Of a stretch of 64,000 bases of DNA, positions 10,823-19,641 are shown piece after piece (positions within the stretch are counted from its first letter, which is position 1; each line of letters starts with the position of its first letter). Source of the DNA: Streptomyces sp. HUAS CB01 (GTDB lineage: Bacteria > Actinomycetota > Actinomycetes > Streptomycetales > Streptomycetaceae); NCBI RefSeq assembly GCF_030406905.1, contig NZ_CP129137.1, positions 1,420,001 to 1,484,000 of the forward strand. The letters are read 5' to 3'. A model generated the notes under the pieces. The model searched no databases and was not told where the DNA came from. It worked only from the letters and a program-made list of their open reading frames with translations. The position numbers and the translations under genes are program-made.

Positions 10823-11376
10823 ACGTGTCCCTCCGGGTCGAGCGGCAGGCTGCACAGCGGGCACGGCGGCCGTCCCGCGTTCACGACGTCCAGCGCGCGC
10901 TTGGCGAAGGCCCTCGCCTGCGCGCCGGTCAGCCGCACGCGCAGCATCGGCGGACCGTTCTCCTCGTCCTGCAGCAGCCGCTCCTCGGCCTCCGCGAGGT
11001 CCTCCTCGGAGTCCGCGTCCAGCTCCACCAGCGCCTGGGCCTCGACGATCATGCGCTGTTCCTCGCCGTCCCAGGCCAGGGCCATCGTGCCGACCCGGAA
11101 CTCCTCCTCGACGGGCACGTCGAGCGGCGCGGTGTCGGCGACGTCCGTGGGGGCGACGGCCGGGACCGGGGCGTTGCCCCCGGTGCGCCGCACCACCTCG
11201 TCGAGCAGCTCGTCGATCCGCTCGGCGAGCGCGGCCACCTGGGTCTTCTCCAGGGCGACGCTGGTCACCCGCCCCCCTGCGGAGGCCTGCAGGAAGAACG
11301 TACGACGTCCAGGCAGCCCGACCGTGCCGGCCACGAAGCGCTCCGGCGGGTCGTACAGGAACACCTGACGGGTCAC
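10786..11376 (-). CDS. DUF3090 family protein (SCO1665-like)
   Basis: Conserved actinobacterial protein of 196 aa (TIGR03847/DUF3090), function unknown. It opens with RQVFLYDPPERFVAGTVG and ends with [17 protein letters not shown] followed by NGYRR, a Cys/His set resembling a small zinc-binding or rubredoxin-like knuckle. Start is GTG 11376 with AAGGGAG about 7 nt upstream. It sits between the phosphomutase-like gene (85-bp gap) and the kinase-like gene (37-nt overlap), so the three are almost certainly one transcript. Confidence 0.87.
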   Translation of the reverse strand: MTRQVFLYDPPERFVAGTVGLPGRRTFFLQASAGGRVTSVALEKTQVAALAERIDELLDEVVRRTGGNAPVPAVAPTDVADTAPLDVPVEEEFRVGTMALAWDGEEQRMIVEAQALVELDADSEEDLAEAEERLLQDEENGPPMLRVRLTGAQARAFAKRALDVVNAGRPPCPLCSLPLDPEGHVCPRQNGYRRGA

Positions 11377-11461
11377 GTCCTGCTCCCTTGGAATTCAGAG
11401 GATTCTCGGTGTCGGAAGTGGGCTTCCGGTTTCGGCCCGTCCACCCTACTGCGCCCGGCGA

Positions 11462-12169
11462 TCACGGTGCGCCCGCGCCGCCGCCGACCACCGCCGTCCC
11501 GTCCGTCCCGCCCTCCCGGGGCTCGTTCGCGTTCTCGCGCGGCCGGAGCGAGTCCAGGTCCCCCGTGTCGCCGAGCCGCAGCAGGAACGGCCGCAGGCGG
11601 GTGTAGCGGATCGCCGTCACGGAGCACGGTTCGACGTGGATCCGCTGGAAGAGGTCGAGGTGCATGCCGAGGGCGTCGGCCACCAGCGACTTGATGATGT
11701 CGCCGTGGGAGCACATCACGTACACGGCGTCCTCGCCGTGCTCCTGCTCGATCCGGGTGTTCCAGTCGCGTACGGCGTCGACGGCCCGGCCCTGCATGGC
11801 CCGCATCGACTCGCCGCCGGGGAACGCCGCCGCGGAGGGGTGCCGCTGGACGACCTCCATCAACGGCTCGCCGGCGAGCTCCTTCAGCTTGCGGCCGGAC
11901 CACTCCCCGTAGTGGCACTCCCCGATCCGTTCGTCGCTGTGCAGCGGGAGGCCGGGCCGTGCGTCGAGCAGCGGCTGCAGGGTCTCCCGGCAGCGCTGCA
12001 GCGGGCTGGTGACGGCGGCCGCGAGGGTCAGCCCGGCGAGCCGGGCGGGCAGGGCCGCCGCCTGGGCGGTGCCGCGTTCGTCGAGGGCGACGCCGGACGT
12101 CCAGCCGGCGAGCACCCCCGCGGTGTTGGCGGTGGACCGTCCGTGCCGTACGAGGATCAACGTGGCCAT
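11462..12169 (-). CDS. histidine phosphatase / phosphomutase-like protein
   Basis: Histidine phosphatase superfamily member of 235 aa. The catalytic RHG is at the N-terminus (LVRHGRSTANT) and the second catalytic His in MCSHGDIIKSL. It resembles the family remembered as MSMEG_4193 putative phosphomutase (TIGR03848), which travels with the DUF3090 and SCO1664 families. The start is ATG 12169, directly before the beta-strand ATLILVRHG; longer upstream reading is low-quality sequence. First gene of the leftward operon; its promoter must lie in 12170-12476. True substrate unknown. Confidence 0.88.
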   Translation of the reverse strand: MATLILVRHGRSTANTAGVLAGWTSGVALDERGTAQAAALPARLAGLTLAAAVTSPLQRCRETLQPLLDARPGLPLHSDERIGECHYGEWSGRKLKELAGEPLMEVVQRHPSAAAFPGGESMRAMQGRAVDAVRDWNTRIEQEHGEDAVYVMCSHGDIIKSLVADALGMHLDLFQRIHVEPCSVTAIRYTRLRPFLLRLGDTGDLDSLRPRENANEPREGGTDGTAVVGGGAGAP

Positions 12170-12476
12170 GCCGGCCAGCCTAGGACGTGTCCGGGCGACC
12201 GGGTGACCCGGCGCCTGCCCGACGGCGCCCGCACGGCGGTACCGGCAGCCACCACCGCCGTGCGGCCCTGCCCGTGCGGGGGCGCGTGCCCGGCGCCGCG
12301 GCCCGCCCGCCGGCGGCTCGTACCCGCCGGTCTTCGCGCCGCCCTTCCCGCCGCTCTTTCCCGCCCCTCCACCGTGGTGCGTCGTCGGCTCGTCCGTGGC
12401 GCGTCGGGCGCGAACCGGGCGGTGCGCCGCGAGGCTTCGCGCCGCCGAGGTGCGCGCGGGGCGCGGGAGCGGAAGA
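12170..12476. other. divergent intergenic region, phosphomutase / corA
   Basis: About 307 bp that must hold the promoters for both divergent genes. Frames extend into it from both sides but with no plausible start. No palindrome or riboswitch-like structure stood out; in particular I see no recognisable M-box for the CorA gene. Confidence 0.4.
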
Positions 12477-13466
12477 ATGCGCGCCGTGATCGTGGACTGC
12501 GCCATCTACCGTGACGGCCGCCGGACCGAGGGCCCCGAGGATCTCTCGGACGCGCTCGCCCAGGCCCGTGCGTCCGAGAACACCTTCCTGTGGATCGGGC
12601 TGCACGAGCCGAACGAGGAGGAGTTCGGCCGGGTCAGCAGTGAGTTCGGTCTGCACCCCCTGGCGGTCGAGGACGCCCTCAAGGCCCACCAGCGGCCCAA
12701 GCTGGAGGTGTACGACGACTCGCTGTTCCTCGTCCTCAAGCCCGTCGTCTACGAGCCGGAGTCGGACAAGGTCAGCGCGGACGAGGTGATGGTCTTCGTC
12801 GGCGACTGCTTCGTCGTGACGGTGCGGCACGGCGAGGCCGCGCCGCTGGGAGCCGTGCGGCACCGGCTGGAGGCCGACCCGGACGTCCTGCGGCACGGTC
12901 CGACGACCGTCCTGTACGCCGTCAGCGACGCCATCGTCGACCGCTACATCGAGGTGGCCGCCGAGCTCCAGGTCGATCTGGAGGAGCTGGAGGCCGCCGT
13001 CTTCGAACCCGTCGGGGACACCCGGCACACGGCCGCCCGGATCTACGGCTTCAAGCGCCAGGTGCTCGAGTTCCGTCGGGCCACCGGGCCGCTGTCCGCT
13101 CCCATGGCCAAGCTGGCGGGCGCGTCGGTGCCGTTCGTGGACGAGCACTCCCAGCCGTTCTTCCGCGACGTCAACGACCATCTGACGCGGGCCAACGAGC
13201 AGGTGGACGGACTGGACCGGCTGCTGTCCGACGTCCTGTCCGCCCACCTCGCCCAGACGGGCGTGCGGCAGAACGACGACATGCGCAAGATCTCCGCCTG
13301 GGCGGCCATGGCGGCGGTACCCACGCTGGTCGCCGGCGTCTACGGCATGAACTTCGAGCACATGCCCGAGCTGCAATGGGAGTGGGGCTATCCGGCGGCG
13401 ATCGTTCTCATGGTCCTCGTGGTGTGCGGGCTGCACCGGCTCTTCAAGAGCCGCGGCTGGTTGTAG
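12477..13466 (+). CDS. corA: CorA-type magnesium/cobalt transporter
   Basis: Pentameric divalent cation channel of the inner membrane. The 329-aa protein has a large cytoplasmic alpha/beta funnel domain followed by two C-terminal transmembrane helices. The diagnostic GMN follows the first helix (VYGMNFEHMPEL, near residues 288-290), and a basic SRGWL terminus remains in the cytosol. ATG 12477 has purine-rich GGGAGCGGAAG just upstream; a GTG three codons later is also possible. Monocistronic, divergent from the mshC operon. Confidence 0.93.
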   Translation: MRAVIVDCAIYRDGRRTEGPEDLSDALAQARASENTFLWIGLHEPNEEEFGRVSSEFGLHPLAVEDALKAHQRPKLEVYDDSLFLVLKPVVYEPESDKVSADEVMVFVGDCFVVTVRHGEAAPLGAVRHRLEADPDVLRHGPTTVLYAVSDAIVDRYIEVAAELQVDLEELEAAVFEPVGDTRHTAARIYGFKRQVLEFRRATGPLSAPMAKLAGASVPFVDEHSQPFFRDVNDHLTRANEQVDGLDRLLSDVLSAHLAQTGVRQNDDMRKISAWAAMAAVPTLVAGVYGMNFEHMPELQWEWGYPAAIVLMVLVVCGLHRLFKSRGWL

Positions 13467-13596
13467 GACCGGGCCCGCGCGGCCTCCCGGCGACCGGGCG
13501 GAGTCGGACGGGGAACGGGCGACGACAGGAGCCCGGGCCAGGGTGGTGGCGGCCCGGCGAGCGCCCGGGCGGAGGCAGCCGGCGGCCCGACGGGGC

Positions 13597-14382
13597 TCAG
13601 ACGACGGGGGCCGTGGTCGCGGGGCCGCCGAGGGCGTCGCGCCGCTCGGGCATCCGGAGCGTGACCATGCGCCGCCAGCCCCCCGCGCGCTCGAAGGCGT
13701 ACAGGGCGTGGATGCCGGCGGCGAGGACCGCCGACTTGGCCCGGGGCCAGTTCAGGATCCGCCCCATGTGGGACATGACGGCGAGGCTGACGTCCCGGTA
13801 TACGGCGATCTCGGCGAGGGCGCACTCTCGCAGGGTGCCCTGGATGGCCCGTCCGTGCCCGGCGCGGGCGAGGCCGAGGAGTTCCTCGTGGCAGTAGGCG
13901 AGGTGGTTGTCCTCGTCGTTGCAGATCTGCTTGACGGCCTTGCCGACCTCGGGGTGGTCGCCGAAGAACTTCACCAGCATGTCCATCTGGTCGGCGGCGC
14001 GCTGCTCGGTGACCCGGCTGTGCGAGAGATAGACCACGATGTCCCGCTCGGTGAGCCGTTCGTCGCGGCGCAGTTTGTCGTGCGCCAGCCCGATCCCCTG
14101 CTTCTCCAGGAGCATCGTGTAGTCGGTGTCGGGCGGGACGTCGACCGGTTCCAGGCCCCGCTTCTTCAGGAGGGCGTCGAAGATCCGGCCGTGCTTGTCC
14201 TCGTCCGCGCCGTGGCGGGTGATCTTCGGGGCGAGACCGCGCATGCTGTCGGGGACGAGCGCGGCGATACGGCCGTTCTCCCAGCCGCCCTGGGCCTCGC
14301 CGCTGGCCGCGATCGAGCAGAAGAGCTGGTAGGAATCGTCGTTCTCGAGGATCTCCTGGAAAAGGCTTCGGGCCGAGAGCAT
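13597..14382 (-). CDS. ferritin-like diiron protein
   Basis: A 261-aa all-helical protein of the ferritin-like superfamily. Two paired carboxylate/His motifs, EDKHG and NDEDNHL, plus further Glu residues in helices fit a dinuclear iron or manganese site. It is conserved in Streptomyces; no reaction is assigned. ATG 14382 is chosen because GGAGG lies 8 nt upstream; the in-frame GTG at 14391 would abut that sequence. It is convergent with corA, with 130 bp between the stops. Could be an oxygenase, a metal store or an oxidative-stress protein; the sequence does not decide. Confidence 0.8.
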   Translation of the reverse strand: MLSARSLFQEILENDDSYQLFCSIAASGEAQGGWENGRIAALVPDSMRGLAPKITRHGADEDKHGRIFDALLKKRGLEPVDVPPDTDYTMLLEKQGIGLAHDKLRRDERLTERDIVVYLSHSRVTEQRAADQMDMLVKFFGDHPEVGKAVKQICNDEDNHLAYCHEELLGLARAGHGRAIQGTLRECALAEIAVYRDVSLAVMSHMGRILNWPRAKSAVLAAGIHALYAFERAGGWRRMVTLRMPERRDALGGPATTAPVV

Positions 14383-14729
14383 CACTGCCACCTCCGTGAG
14401 GCCCGTGGGCGACGGGCATCCGCAAAGAACGAGTCAATTGCGGATCGGACGGACAGGCAACAGGTGAGCGGGGCGACTCGGCCGAAAGAAGGAGCACCGG
14501 CGCGTTCCGGGCCCCCGGAGGGCGTACGGGCACCCTGCGCGGGAACTCCGCGGCGCCCTCCGCGGCACGTGTGCGGGCGCCGCCGGTACGAGGTGCGCCG
14601 GCGTCGTCCGCCGGAGACGCGCGGGGACTTCACCGCGAGAGACCGCGGGTGACGGCCCGAGGCCGTTCGTCGCCGATGCGCCGGGGCCGGGGCGTGACCG
14701 AGAACGCGGTGAGGCGTTAGACCTCGTGA
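14383..14729. other. intergenic region without a recognised gene
   Basis: The left part of a 522-bp gap between two leftward genes. It should hold the promoter of the ferritin-like gene. Several frames are open but none has a start with a ribosome-binding site or a familiar protein. Nothing else is visible. Confidence 0.4.
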
Positions 14730-14769
14730 CGGCCGTGGCGGGGATGACCCCGAGCCCCCACCACGGCCG
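14730..14769 (-). terminator. hairpin after the LLM oxidoreductase gene
   Basis: CGGCCGTGG (14730-14738) pairs with CCACGGCCG (14761-14769); after one mismatch GGGG (14740-14743) pairs with CCCC (14756-14759). It stands 136 bp past the stop of the leftward gene. Confidence 0.55.
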
Positions 14770-14904
14770 CAGGCATGTCCGGCCCCGGGCACGCGTCGGG
14801 CACCGGAGGACCGGCACCCGTCCCGCGCCGGCCGGGTTCGCCCACGTCGACGCCCTTGCGGCCCCCGGGCGGCCGCGGCGCGGGCCGGGCGGAGCGGACG
14901 CCGG

Positions 14905-15954
14905 TCACGCGACGCCGGCACGCTCCAGGGCCTCGGTGCCCGCCCGCAGAGCGGTCAGCCGCTCCTCCAGGGTGAAGCCGGCGGGGGCGAGGGTCAGGGT
15001 CGTCACTCCGGCGTCGGCGTAGGCGCGCATGCGGTCCGCGATCCGGTCGACGGTGCCGAGCAGGGCGGTTGAGTCGATCAGCTCGTGCGGTACGGCCGCG
15101 GCCGCGCCTGCCTTGTCGCCGGAGAGGTACTTGTCCTGGATCTCCGCGGCTTCCTTCTCGTAGCCCATGCGCTGCGCCAGCTGGTTGTAGAAGTTCTGCT
15201 TGCGGCTGCCCATGCCGCCGACGTACAGCGCGGTGTACGGACGGAACGTGTCGGCGAGGGCCTGCACGTCGTCGCCGACGGCGAGCGGCACGGTGGGGCA
15301 CACGTCGAAGCCGTCCATCGTCAGCCCGGCCTTCTCGCGGCCCGCCCGGATGTGCCGGAGCGCGGTGTCCTCGAGGTGCTCGGCGGAGGGGAAGATCAGC
15401 AGCGCACCGTCGGCGATCTCACCCGTCTGCTCCAGGTTCTTGGGGCCGATGGCGGCGATGTACAGCGGGATGCGCTCGCGCTCGGGGTGGACGGTCAGCT
15501 TGATGGGCTTGCCCGGACCACCGGGGAGGGGGAGCGTCCAGTGCTCGCCCTCGTACGTCAGGCGCTCGCGGGTCATGGCCTTGCGGACGATCTCGACGTA
15601 CTCGCGGGTGCGGGCGAGGGGCTTGTCGAACTTGACGCCGTACCAGCCCTCCGACACCTGCGGTCCCGAGACGCCGAGGCCGAGCCGGAAGCGGCCGCCG
15701 GAGAGCGAGTCCAGGGTGGCGGCGGTCATCGCCGTCATCGCCGGCTGACGGGCGGGGATCTGCAGGATCGCGGAGCCGACGTCGATGCTCTCGGTCTGCG
15801 CGGCGACCCAGGAGAGGACGGTCGGCGCGTCGGATCCGTAGGCTTCGGCGGCCCAGCAGACGTCATAGCCGAGGCGGTCCGCCTCCTGCGCGACGGCGAG
15901 ATTGTCGCCGTCCATGCCCGCGCCCCAGTAGCCGAGGTTGATGCCCAGCCGCAT
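14905..15954 (-). CDS. LLM-class F420-dependent oxidoreductase
   Basis: Luciferase-like TIM-barrel oxidoreductase of 349 aa. It opens with MRLGINLGYWG and carries the features of the F420-dependent LLM group: AEAYGSDAPTVLSWVAAQT, the GRFRLGLGVSGPQVSEGW segment that lines the cofactor site, and a C-terminal GTVDRIADRMRAYADAGV helix. Probably a hydride transfer with reduced F420; the substrate is unknown. ATG 15954 has AAGGGGAG about 4 nt upstream; the in-frame GTG at 15978 is less likely. Monocistronic, with its own promoter region at 15997-16031. Confidence 0.88.
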   Translation of the reverse strand: MRLGINLGYWGAGMDGDNLAVAQEADRLGYDVCWAAEAYGSDAPTVLSWVAAQTESIDVGSAILQIPARQPAMTAMTAATLDSLSGGRFRLGLGVSGPQVSEGWYGVKFDKPLARTREYVEIVRKAMTRERLTYEGEHWTLPLPGGPGKPIKLTVHPERERIPLYIAAIGPKNLEQTGEIADGALLIFPSAEHLEDTALRHIRAGREKAGLTMDGFDVCPTVPLAVGDDVQALADTFRPYTALYVGGMGSRKQNFYNQLAQRMGYEKEAAEIQDKYLSGDKAGAAAAVPHELIDSTALLGTVDRIADRMRAYADAGVTTLTLAPAGFTLEERLTALRAGTEALERAGVA

Positions 15955-15996
15955 ACCGCTCCCCTTACCGCTCCGCACTGCTTCGAATGTGCCGGT

Positions 15997-16031
15997 TTAC
16001 CGACGAGTAACGTCCTTGTCGCGGGACTCTA
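15997..16031 (-). promoter_or_regulatory. possible promoter and operator of the LLM gene
   Basis: Read leftward, TAGAGT (16031-16026) fits a -10 box. Just downstream is TTAC-N6-GTAA (15997-16010), a short inverted repeat of the TetR-operator type. Both lie upstream of the ATG at 15954. No -35 hexamer is clear. Confidence 0.35.
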
Positions 16032-16135
16032 GCGCGGGGAACCGTGCCGCGTCAGTGGTGCCCCGGTGACGGCTTCGCGGGCGAGTTGTCCACAGGGTCG
16101 CTCCGGGTGGGGCCGTGGCCAGTAATCTCGCGCCC

Positions 16136-17119
16136 ATGGAGCAGAGGCAACTCGGCCGGACCGGCCTGCGTGTGTCCCGGATCGGGCTCGGCACCCTCAC
16201 CTGGGGGCGGGACACCGGCGAGCACGACGCCGCCGACCAGGTGAAGGCCTTCTGGGAGGCGGGCGGCACGCTGGTCGACACCGCGGACGTGTACGGCGGC
16301 GGCGAGGCGGAGTACCTGCTCGGCCGGCTGGTGGAGCGGCTGGTTCCCCGGCGCGATCTGGTCATCGCCACGAAGGCCGGCAGCGTGCTCGACCCGGCGC
16401 GAAGGTTCGACGGCTCGCGCGGTCATCTCCTGTCCGCCCTGGACGCGTCTCTGGAGCGGCTGGGGACCGACCACGTGGACCTGTGGCAGGTCCACGGCTT
16501 CGATCCGCTCACACCGCTGGAGGAGACGCTCCAGGCGCTCGACATCGCGGTGAGCAGCGGCCGCGCGCGCTACGCGGGGGTGTCGGACTTCTGCGGCTGG
16601 CAGCTCGCGAAGGCCGCCACGTGGCAGCTCGCGGCCCCGGGCACCCGGACCCGCCTGGCCGGCACGCAGATGGAGTACTCGCTGCTGCAGCGCGGAGTCG
16701 AGCGGGAGGTGCTGCCCGCGGCGCTGGACCTCGGCGTGGGGCTGCTGCCGTCGTCCCCGCTGGGCCGCGGGGTGCTCACCGGCAAGTACCGGCACGCGAC
16801 GCCTGCGGACTCGCGCGGGGCGTCGGAGCAGCTGGCGGCCTTCGTGGAGCCCTACCTGGACGAGTCGGCGACGCGCATCGTGGACGCGGTCGCCACGGCC
16901 GCTGACGGGCTGGCGACGACCCCGCTCGAAGTGGCTCTCGCCTGGGTCCGCGACCGGCCCGGCGTGGTGGCGCCGATCGTCGGCGCCCGCAACGCACAGC
17001 AGCTCGCGCAGGCGTTGTCAGTGGAGGGTCTTAGTCTTCCTGACGAGATCTGCCGGGCGCTGGACGACGTTTCGGCGCCCGTGCACCGCTATCCCGACCA
17101 GGACTGGAGCTCGCTGTGA
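16136..17119 (+). CDS. aldo/keto reductase
   Basis: NADPH-dependent aldo/keto reductase of 327 aa. It has the N-terminal GRTGLRVSRIGLGT strand, catalytic Asp/Tyr in DTADVYGGGEAEYLLG, Lys in VIATKAG, and a C-terminal cofactor segment VAPIVGARNAQQLAQAL. Physiological substrate unknown. ATG 16136 fits the usual family start; TAATCT at 16123-16128 ends 7 nt before it, so the mRNA may be leaderless. A GTG at 16115 is an alternative. The stop overlaps the start of the RecD-like gene (GTGA), so the two are translationally coupled. Confidence 0.92.
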   Translation: MEQRQLGRTGLRVSRIGLGTLTWGRDTGEHDAADQVKAFWEAGGTLVDTADVYGGGEAEYLLGRLVERLVPRRDLVIATKAGSVLDPARRFDGSRGHLLSALDASLERLGTDHVDLWQVHGFDPLTPLEETLQALDIAVSSGRARYAGVSDFCGWQLAKAATWQLAAPGTRTRLAGTQMEYSLLQRGVEREVLPAALDLGVGLLPSSPLGRGVLTGKYRHATPADSRGASEQLAAFVEPYLDESATRIVDAVATAADGLATTPLEVALAWVRDRPGVVAPIVGARNAQQLAQALSVEGLSLPDEICRALDDVSAPVHRYPDQDWSSL

Positions 17120-19389
17120 CTGCGCTTCCCGGGGCGAGCCCCGGCACCCCCGCCGAGGACCCCGTGTCCGGGCACTCCGCGACCGAGGAGCCCGTGTCCG
17201 GCGGTTCCGGCCCCGGCTCGTCCGTCCCCGCGGAGGAGGACGGTGCCGCCCCGGACCGGGTGTCCGACGACGCGGCGGGCGGCGAGGCCGGGGCCGACTC
17301 CTCCGGCGAGGAGGCGGGCGGCGGGGCCGGGGGCGGGTCCACCGGCGGCGCCGAGTTGACCGAGGCCCAGGCGGAGCTGGCCGCGCAGCGGGAGCTGCGG
17401 TCGCGGATCGAGCAGCGCAAGGCCGAGAAGAGCGCGCCGATCGCCGCCGGCGGCAAGCTGAGCGGCACGGCGGCCGATCTCCTGGCGGCCGTACGGGCCG
17501 TGGAGAGCGGCACCAAGCCGTCGGGCACGTTCTTCGAGGCTTCCGCCGCACCGAGGAAGCCGGCGCCGACGTCCGTGGCCGCGCCGGACCGGCCGCGGGT
17601 GCCCGCGCCGGAGCCCGCCCGGCAGCAGGTCGATCCGGGCACGGTGTCGGCCGTTCTGGAGGTCCTGGTCTCGGGCGGTGCGCCCGAGGGCCTGGCCGCG
17701 CGGGTCGCCGGAGTGCTGGGCGAGCAGGCCGCCGACGCGCTCCGGGAGGACCCCTGGCGGCTGCTGGCGGTGCCCGGGGTGCAGCCGGAGCAGGCGGACG
17801 GGTTCGCCCGGGCACTGCTCGGCGCGGAGTGCCGGCCGGACGACGGCCGGCGGGCCGCGGCGCTGGTCGCCTGGCTGCTGGAGCGTGCCGCGCTCCGCGG
17901 GCACACGGCGCTGGAGTCCGGGGCGGTGCGCTCGGCGCTCGCCGGACGCTCCGTGCCGGACCCGGACGAGGCGGTGCAGCAGGCCGTCGCCGAGGGGGCG
18001 GTGCTGGTCTTCCAGGACGGCGTCGACGCCGTCGGAGAGCCGGAGGATGCCGGAGAAGCCGAAGGCGCCGACGAGCACGAGGCGCCGGAGGCCGGGGACG
18101 CCGCCGGGCCGCAGGAGCGGGTGCCGGTCCTGCTGGGCCTGGACCGGTACGCCCTCGCGGAGGAGAGCCTCGCGGACGGCCTGGCCCGGCTGGTCAAGAC
18201 CGTGCAGCCGGCGTCCTGGGAGGACGCGGCCGGCGCTGCGGGGACACCGTCCGCCGCGGAGCTGATCCGCGCCGCAGCGGGACACGGCCTGGTCGCGCAC
18301 ACGGGCGGCGAGGCGGCGCGCGCCGAACCGGCCGCCCTCGTCGAGGCCGCGCGCGGCCTCGGCCTCCGGGCGGTCGCCGCCGCCCACGGCGAGAACGGCC
18401 GGCGCAGGCTGGGCACCGGAGCGGTCACGGTGCAGGGACTGCTCGCCGGTACGGAGGGCCCCGGTCGGGACGAGGACGGCACGCTGGCCGTGGATCTCCT
18501 CGCGGTCCTCGACGCACCGCAGCTCGACGTCGAGACCGCCGCCGTGCTCGTGGAATCCCTGCCGGACGGTTGCCGGCTGGTGCTGAGCGGGGACCCGGGT
18601 GTGCTGTGGTCCGCGGGCCCGGGCCGCGTGTTCGCCGATGTGCTGGCTGCCCGGGTGTGCCCGGTCGTCGCCTCCCGCACGCCCGATCCCGGGCCTCTGG
18701 GCGAACTGGTCTCCGGGATCGGCATCGGCGAACTCACCCGGGTCGAGGCCCCGGGCAAGGAGGTCGTGATCATTCCGGTGCGGGACGCGGGCGAGGCCGT
18801 GCACCGTACGGTCCAGCTGGTCGCGGACTCGGTCCCGAGGGCGATCGGGGTGCCGTCGGCCGAGACCCAGGTCATCACCGTCGGCCACGGCGGGTCCGCC
18901 GGCACGAGGGCACTCAATGCCGCCCTCAAGGAGCGGTTCAACCCCGGTCCGGGCCGCTTCGGCGGCTTCGACCCGGCCGACCGCGTCGCCTATGCCGCGG
19001 CTCCCGGGCGGACCCTGACCGGCACGGTCGTCTCCGCCGAAGCGGAGGGGCTGCGCATCGACTGCGAGGGCACCGCCGTGCTCGTCCCGAAGGAGCTGGT
19101 GGAGTCGACGCTGCGGCACGGCTGGGCGATCACGGCGCACCAGGCGGCCGGGATGCGCTGGCCCGCGGTCGTCGTGGTACTGCCGGGAGACGCGGCGCAG
19201 GGTTTGAGCCGTCCCTGGGTCTACACCGCGTTCAGCCGCGGCGAGCGCCATCTGTCCGTGGTCCACGGCGTGGAGCAGGTCCTGCCGCACGCGGTGGCCG
19301 AGATCCCGTCCGAGGACCGGACGACGCGGCTGCGCCCGCTCCTGGAGAGCCTGCTCGCTCCGCGCGACGCCGAGGCCGCCCACGCCTGA
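17116..19389 (+). CDS. RecD-like helix-hairpin-helix protein with degenerate helicase motifs
   Basis: A 757-aa protein. Residues 1-80 are acidic and Gly/Ser-rich, 80-110 a charged helix, about 175-240 helix-hairpin-helix modules as in RecD2 (EDPWRLLAVPGVQPEQADGFARAL split over 211-234). The C-terminal half keeps RecD-like landmarks: LVLSGDPGVLWSAGPGRVF (488-506, motif III region), ALNAALKERFNP (599-610) and TAFSRGERHLSVV (704-716, motif VI). The expected Walker A at about 396-405 reads TGGEAARAEP with no GKT, the DExx box reads VLDAPQLD (464-471), and the motif III Gln is Val. It is therefore probably not an active ATPase. GTG 17116 overlaps the upstream stop by 4 nt. It may be a DNA-binding or structural descendant of RecD2. 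Confidence 0.8.
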   Translation: MTALPGASPGTPAEDPVSGHSATEEPVSGGSGPGSSVPAEEDGAAPDRVSDDAAGGEAGADSSGEEAGGGAGGGSTGGAELTEAQAELAAQRELRSRIEQRKAEKSAPIAAGGKLSGTAADLLAAVRAVESGTKPSGTFFEASAAPRKPAPTSVAAPDRPRVPAPEPARQQVDPGTVSAVLEVLVSGGAPEGLAARVAGVLGEQAADALREDPWRLLAVPGVQPEQADGFARALLGAECRPDDGRRAAALVAWLLERAALRGHTALESGAVRSALAGRSVPDPDEAVQQAVAEGAVLVFQDGVDAVGEPEDAGEAEGADEHEAPEAGDAAGPQERVPVLLGLDRYALAEESLADGLARLVKTVQPASWEDAAGAAGTPSAAELIRAAAGHGLVAHTGGEAARAEPAALVEAARGLGLRAVAAAHGENGRRRLGTGAVTVQGLLAGTEGPGRDEDGTLAVDLLAVLDAPQLDVETAAVLVESLPDGCRLVLSGDPGVLWSAGPGRVFADVLAARVCPVVASRTPDPGPLGELVSGIGIGELTRVEAPGKEVVIIPVRDAGEAVHRTVQLVADSVPRAIGVPSAETQVITVGHGGSAGTRALNAALKERFNPGPGRFGGFDPADRVAYAAAPGRTLTGTVVSAEAEGLRIDCEGTAVLVPKELVESTLRHGWAITAHQAAGMRWPAVVVVLPGDAAQGLSRPWVYTAFSRGERHLSVVHGVEQVLPHAVAEIPSEDRTTRLRPLLESLLAPRDAEAAHA

Positions 19390-19574
19390 GCGGGAGCGGT
19401 GGCCCGGTCGGCGCAGCCGTCAGCCCCGGCCGGCGGCCGTGCGGCGCGGTGGACGACTCGCCGGAGACGCCGGACGGGGCGCGGCGCACAGGCCCGCGCG
19501 TCCGGAGTGGCCTCCGCCCGGCCGTGAACAGGGACGGACGGAGGACCCCGGTGCCGGCCGCACCTCACCGCGCG

Positions 19575-19619
19575 GCGAGGCCCCGCTCGGGGATCGGTGA
19601 TCTCCGGGCGGGGCCTCGC
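19575..19619. terminator. hairpin between convergent genes
   Basis: GCGAGGCCCCGC (19575-19586) and GCGGGGCCTCGC (19608-19619) form a perfect 12-bp stem with a 21-nt loop. It lies 186 bp past the RecD-like gene and 23 bp past the stop of the facing gene. Confidence 0.7.
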
Positions 19620-19641
19620 GCTGCGCTGCGAACGGTTCTCG

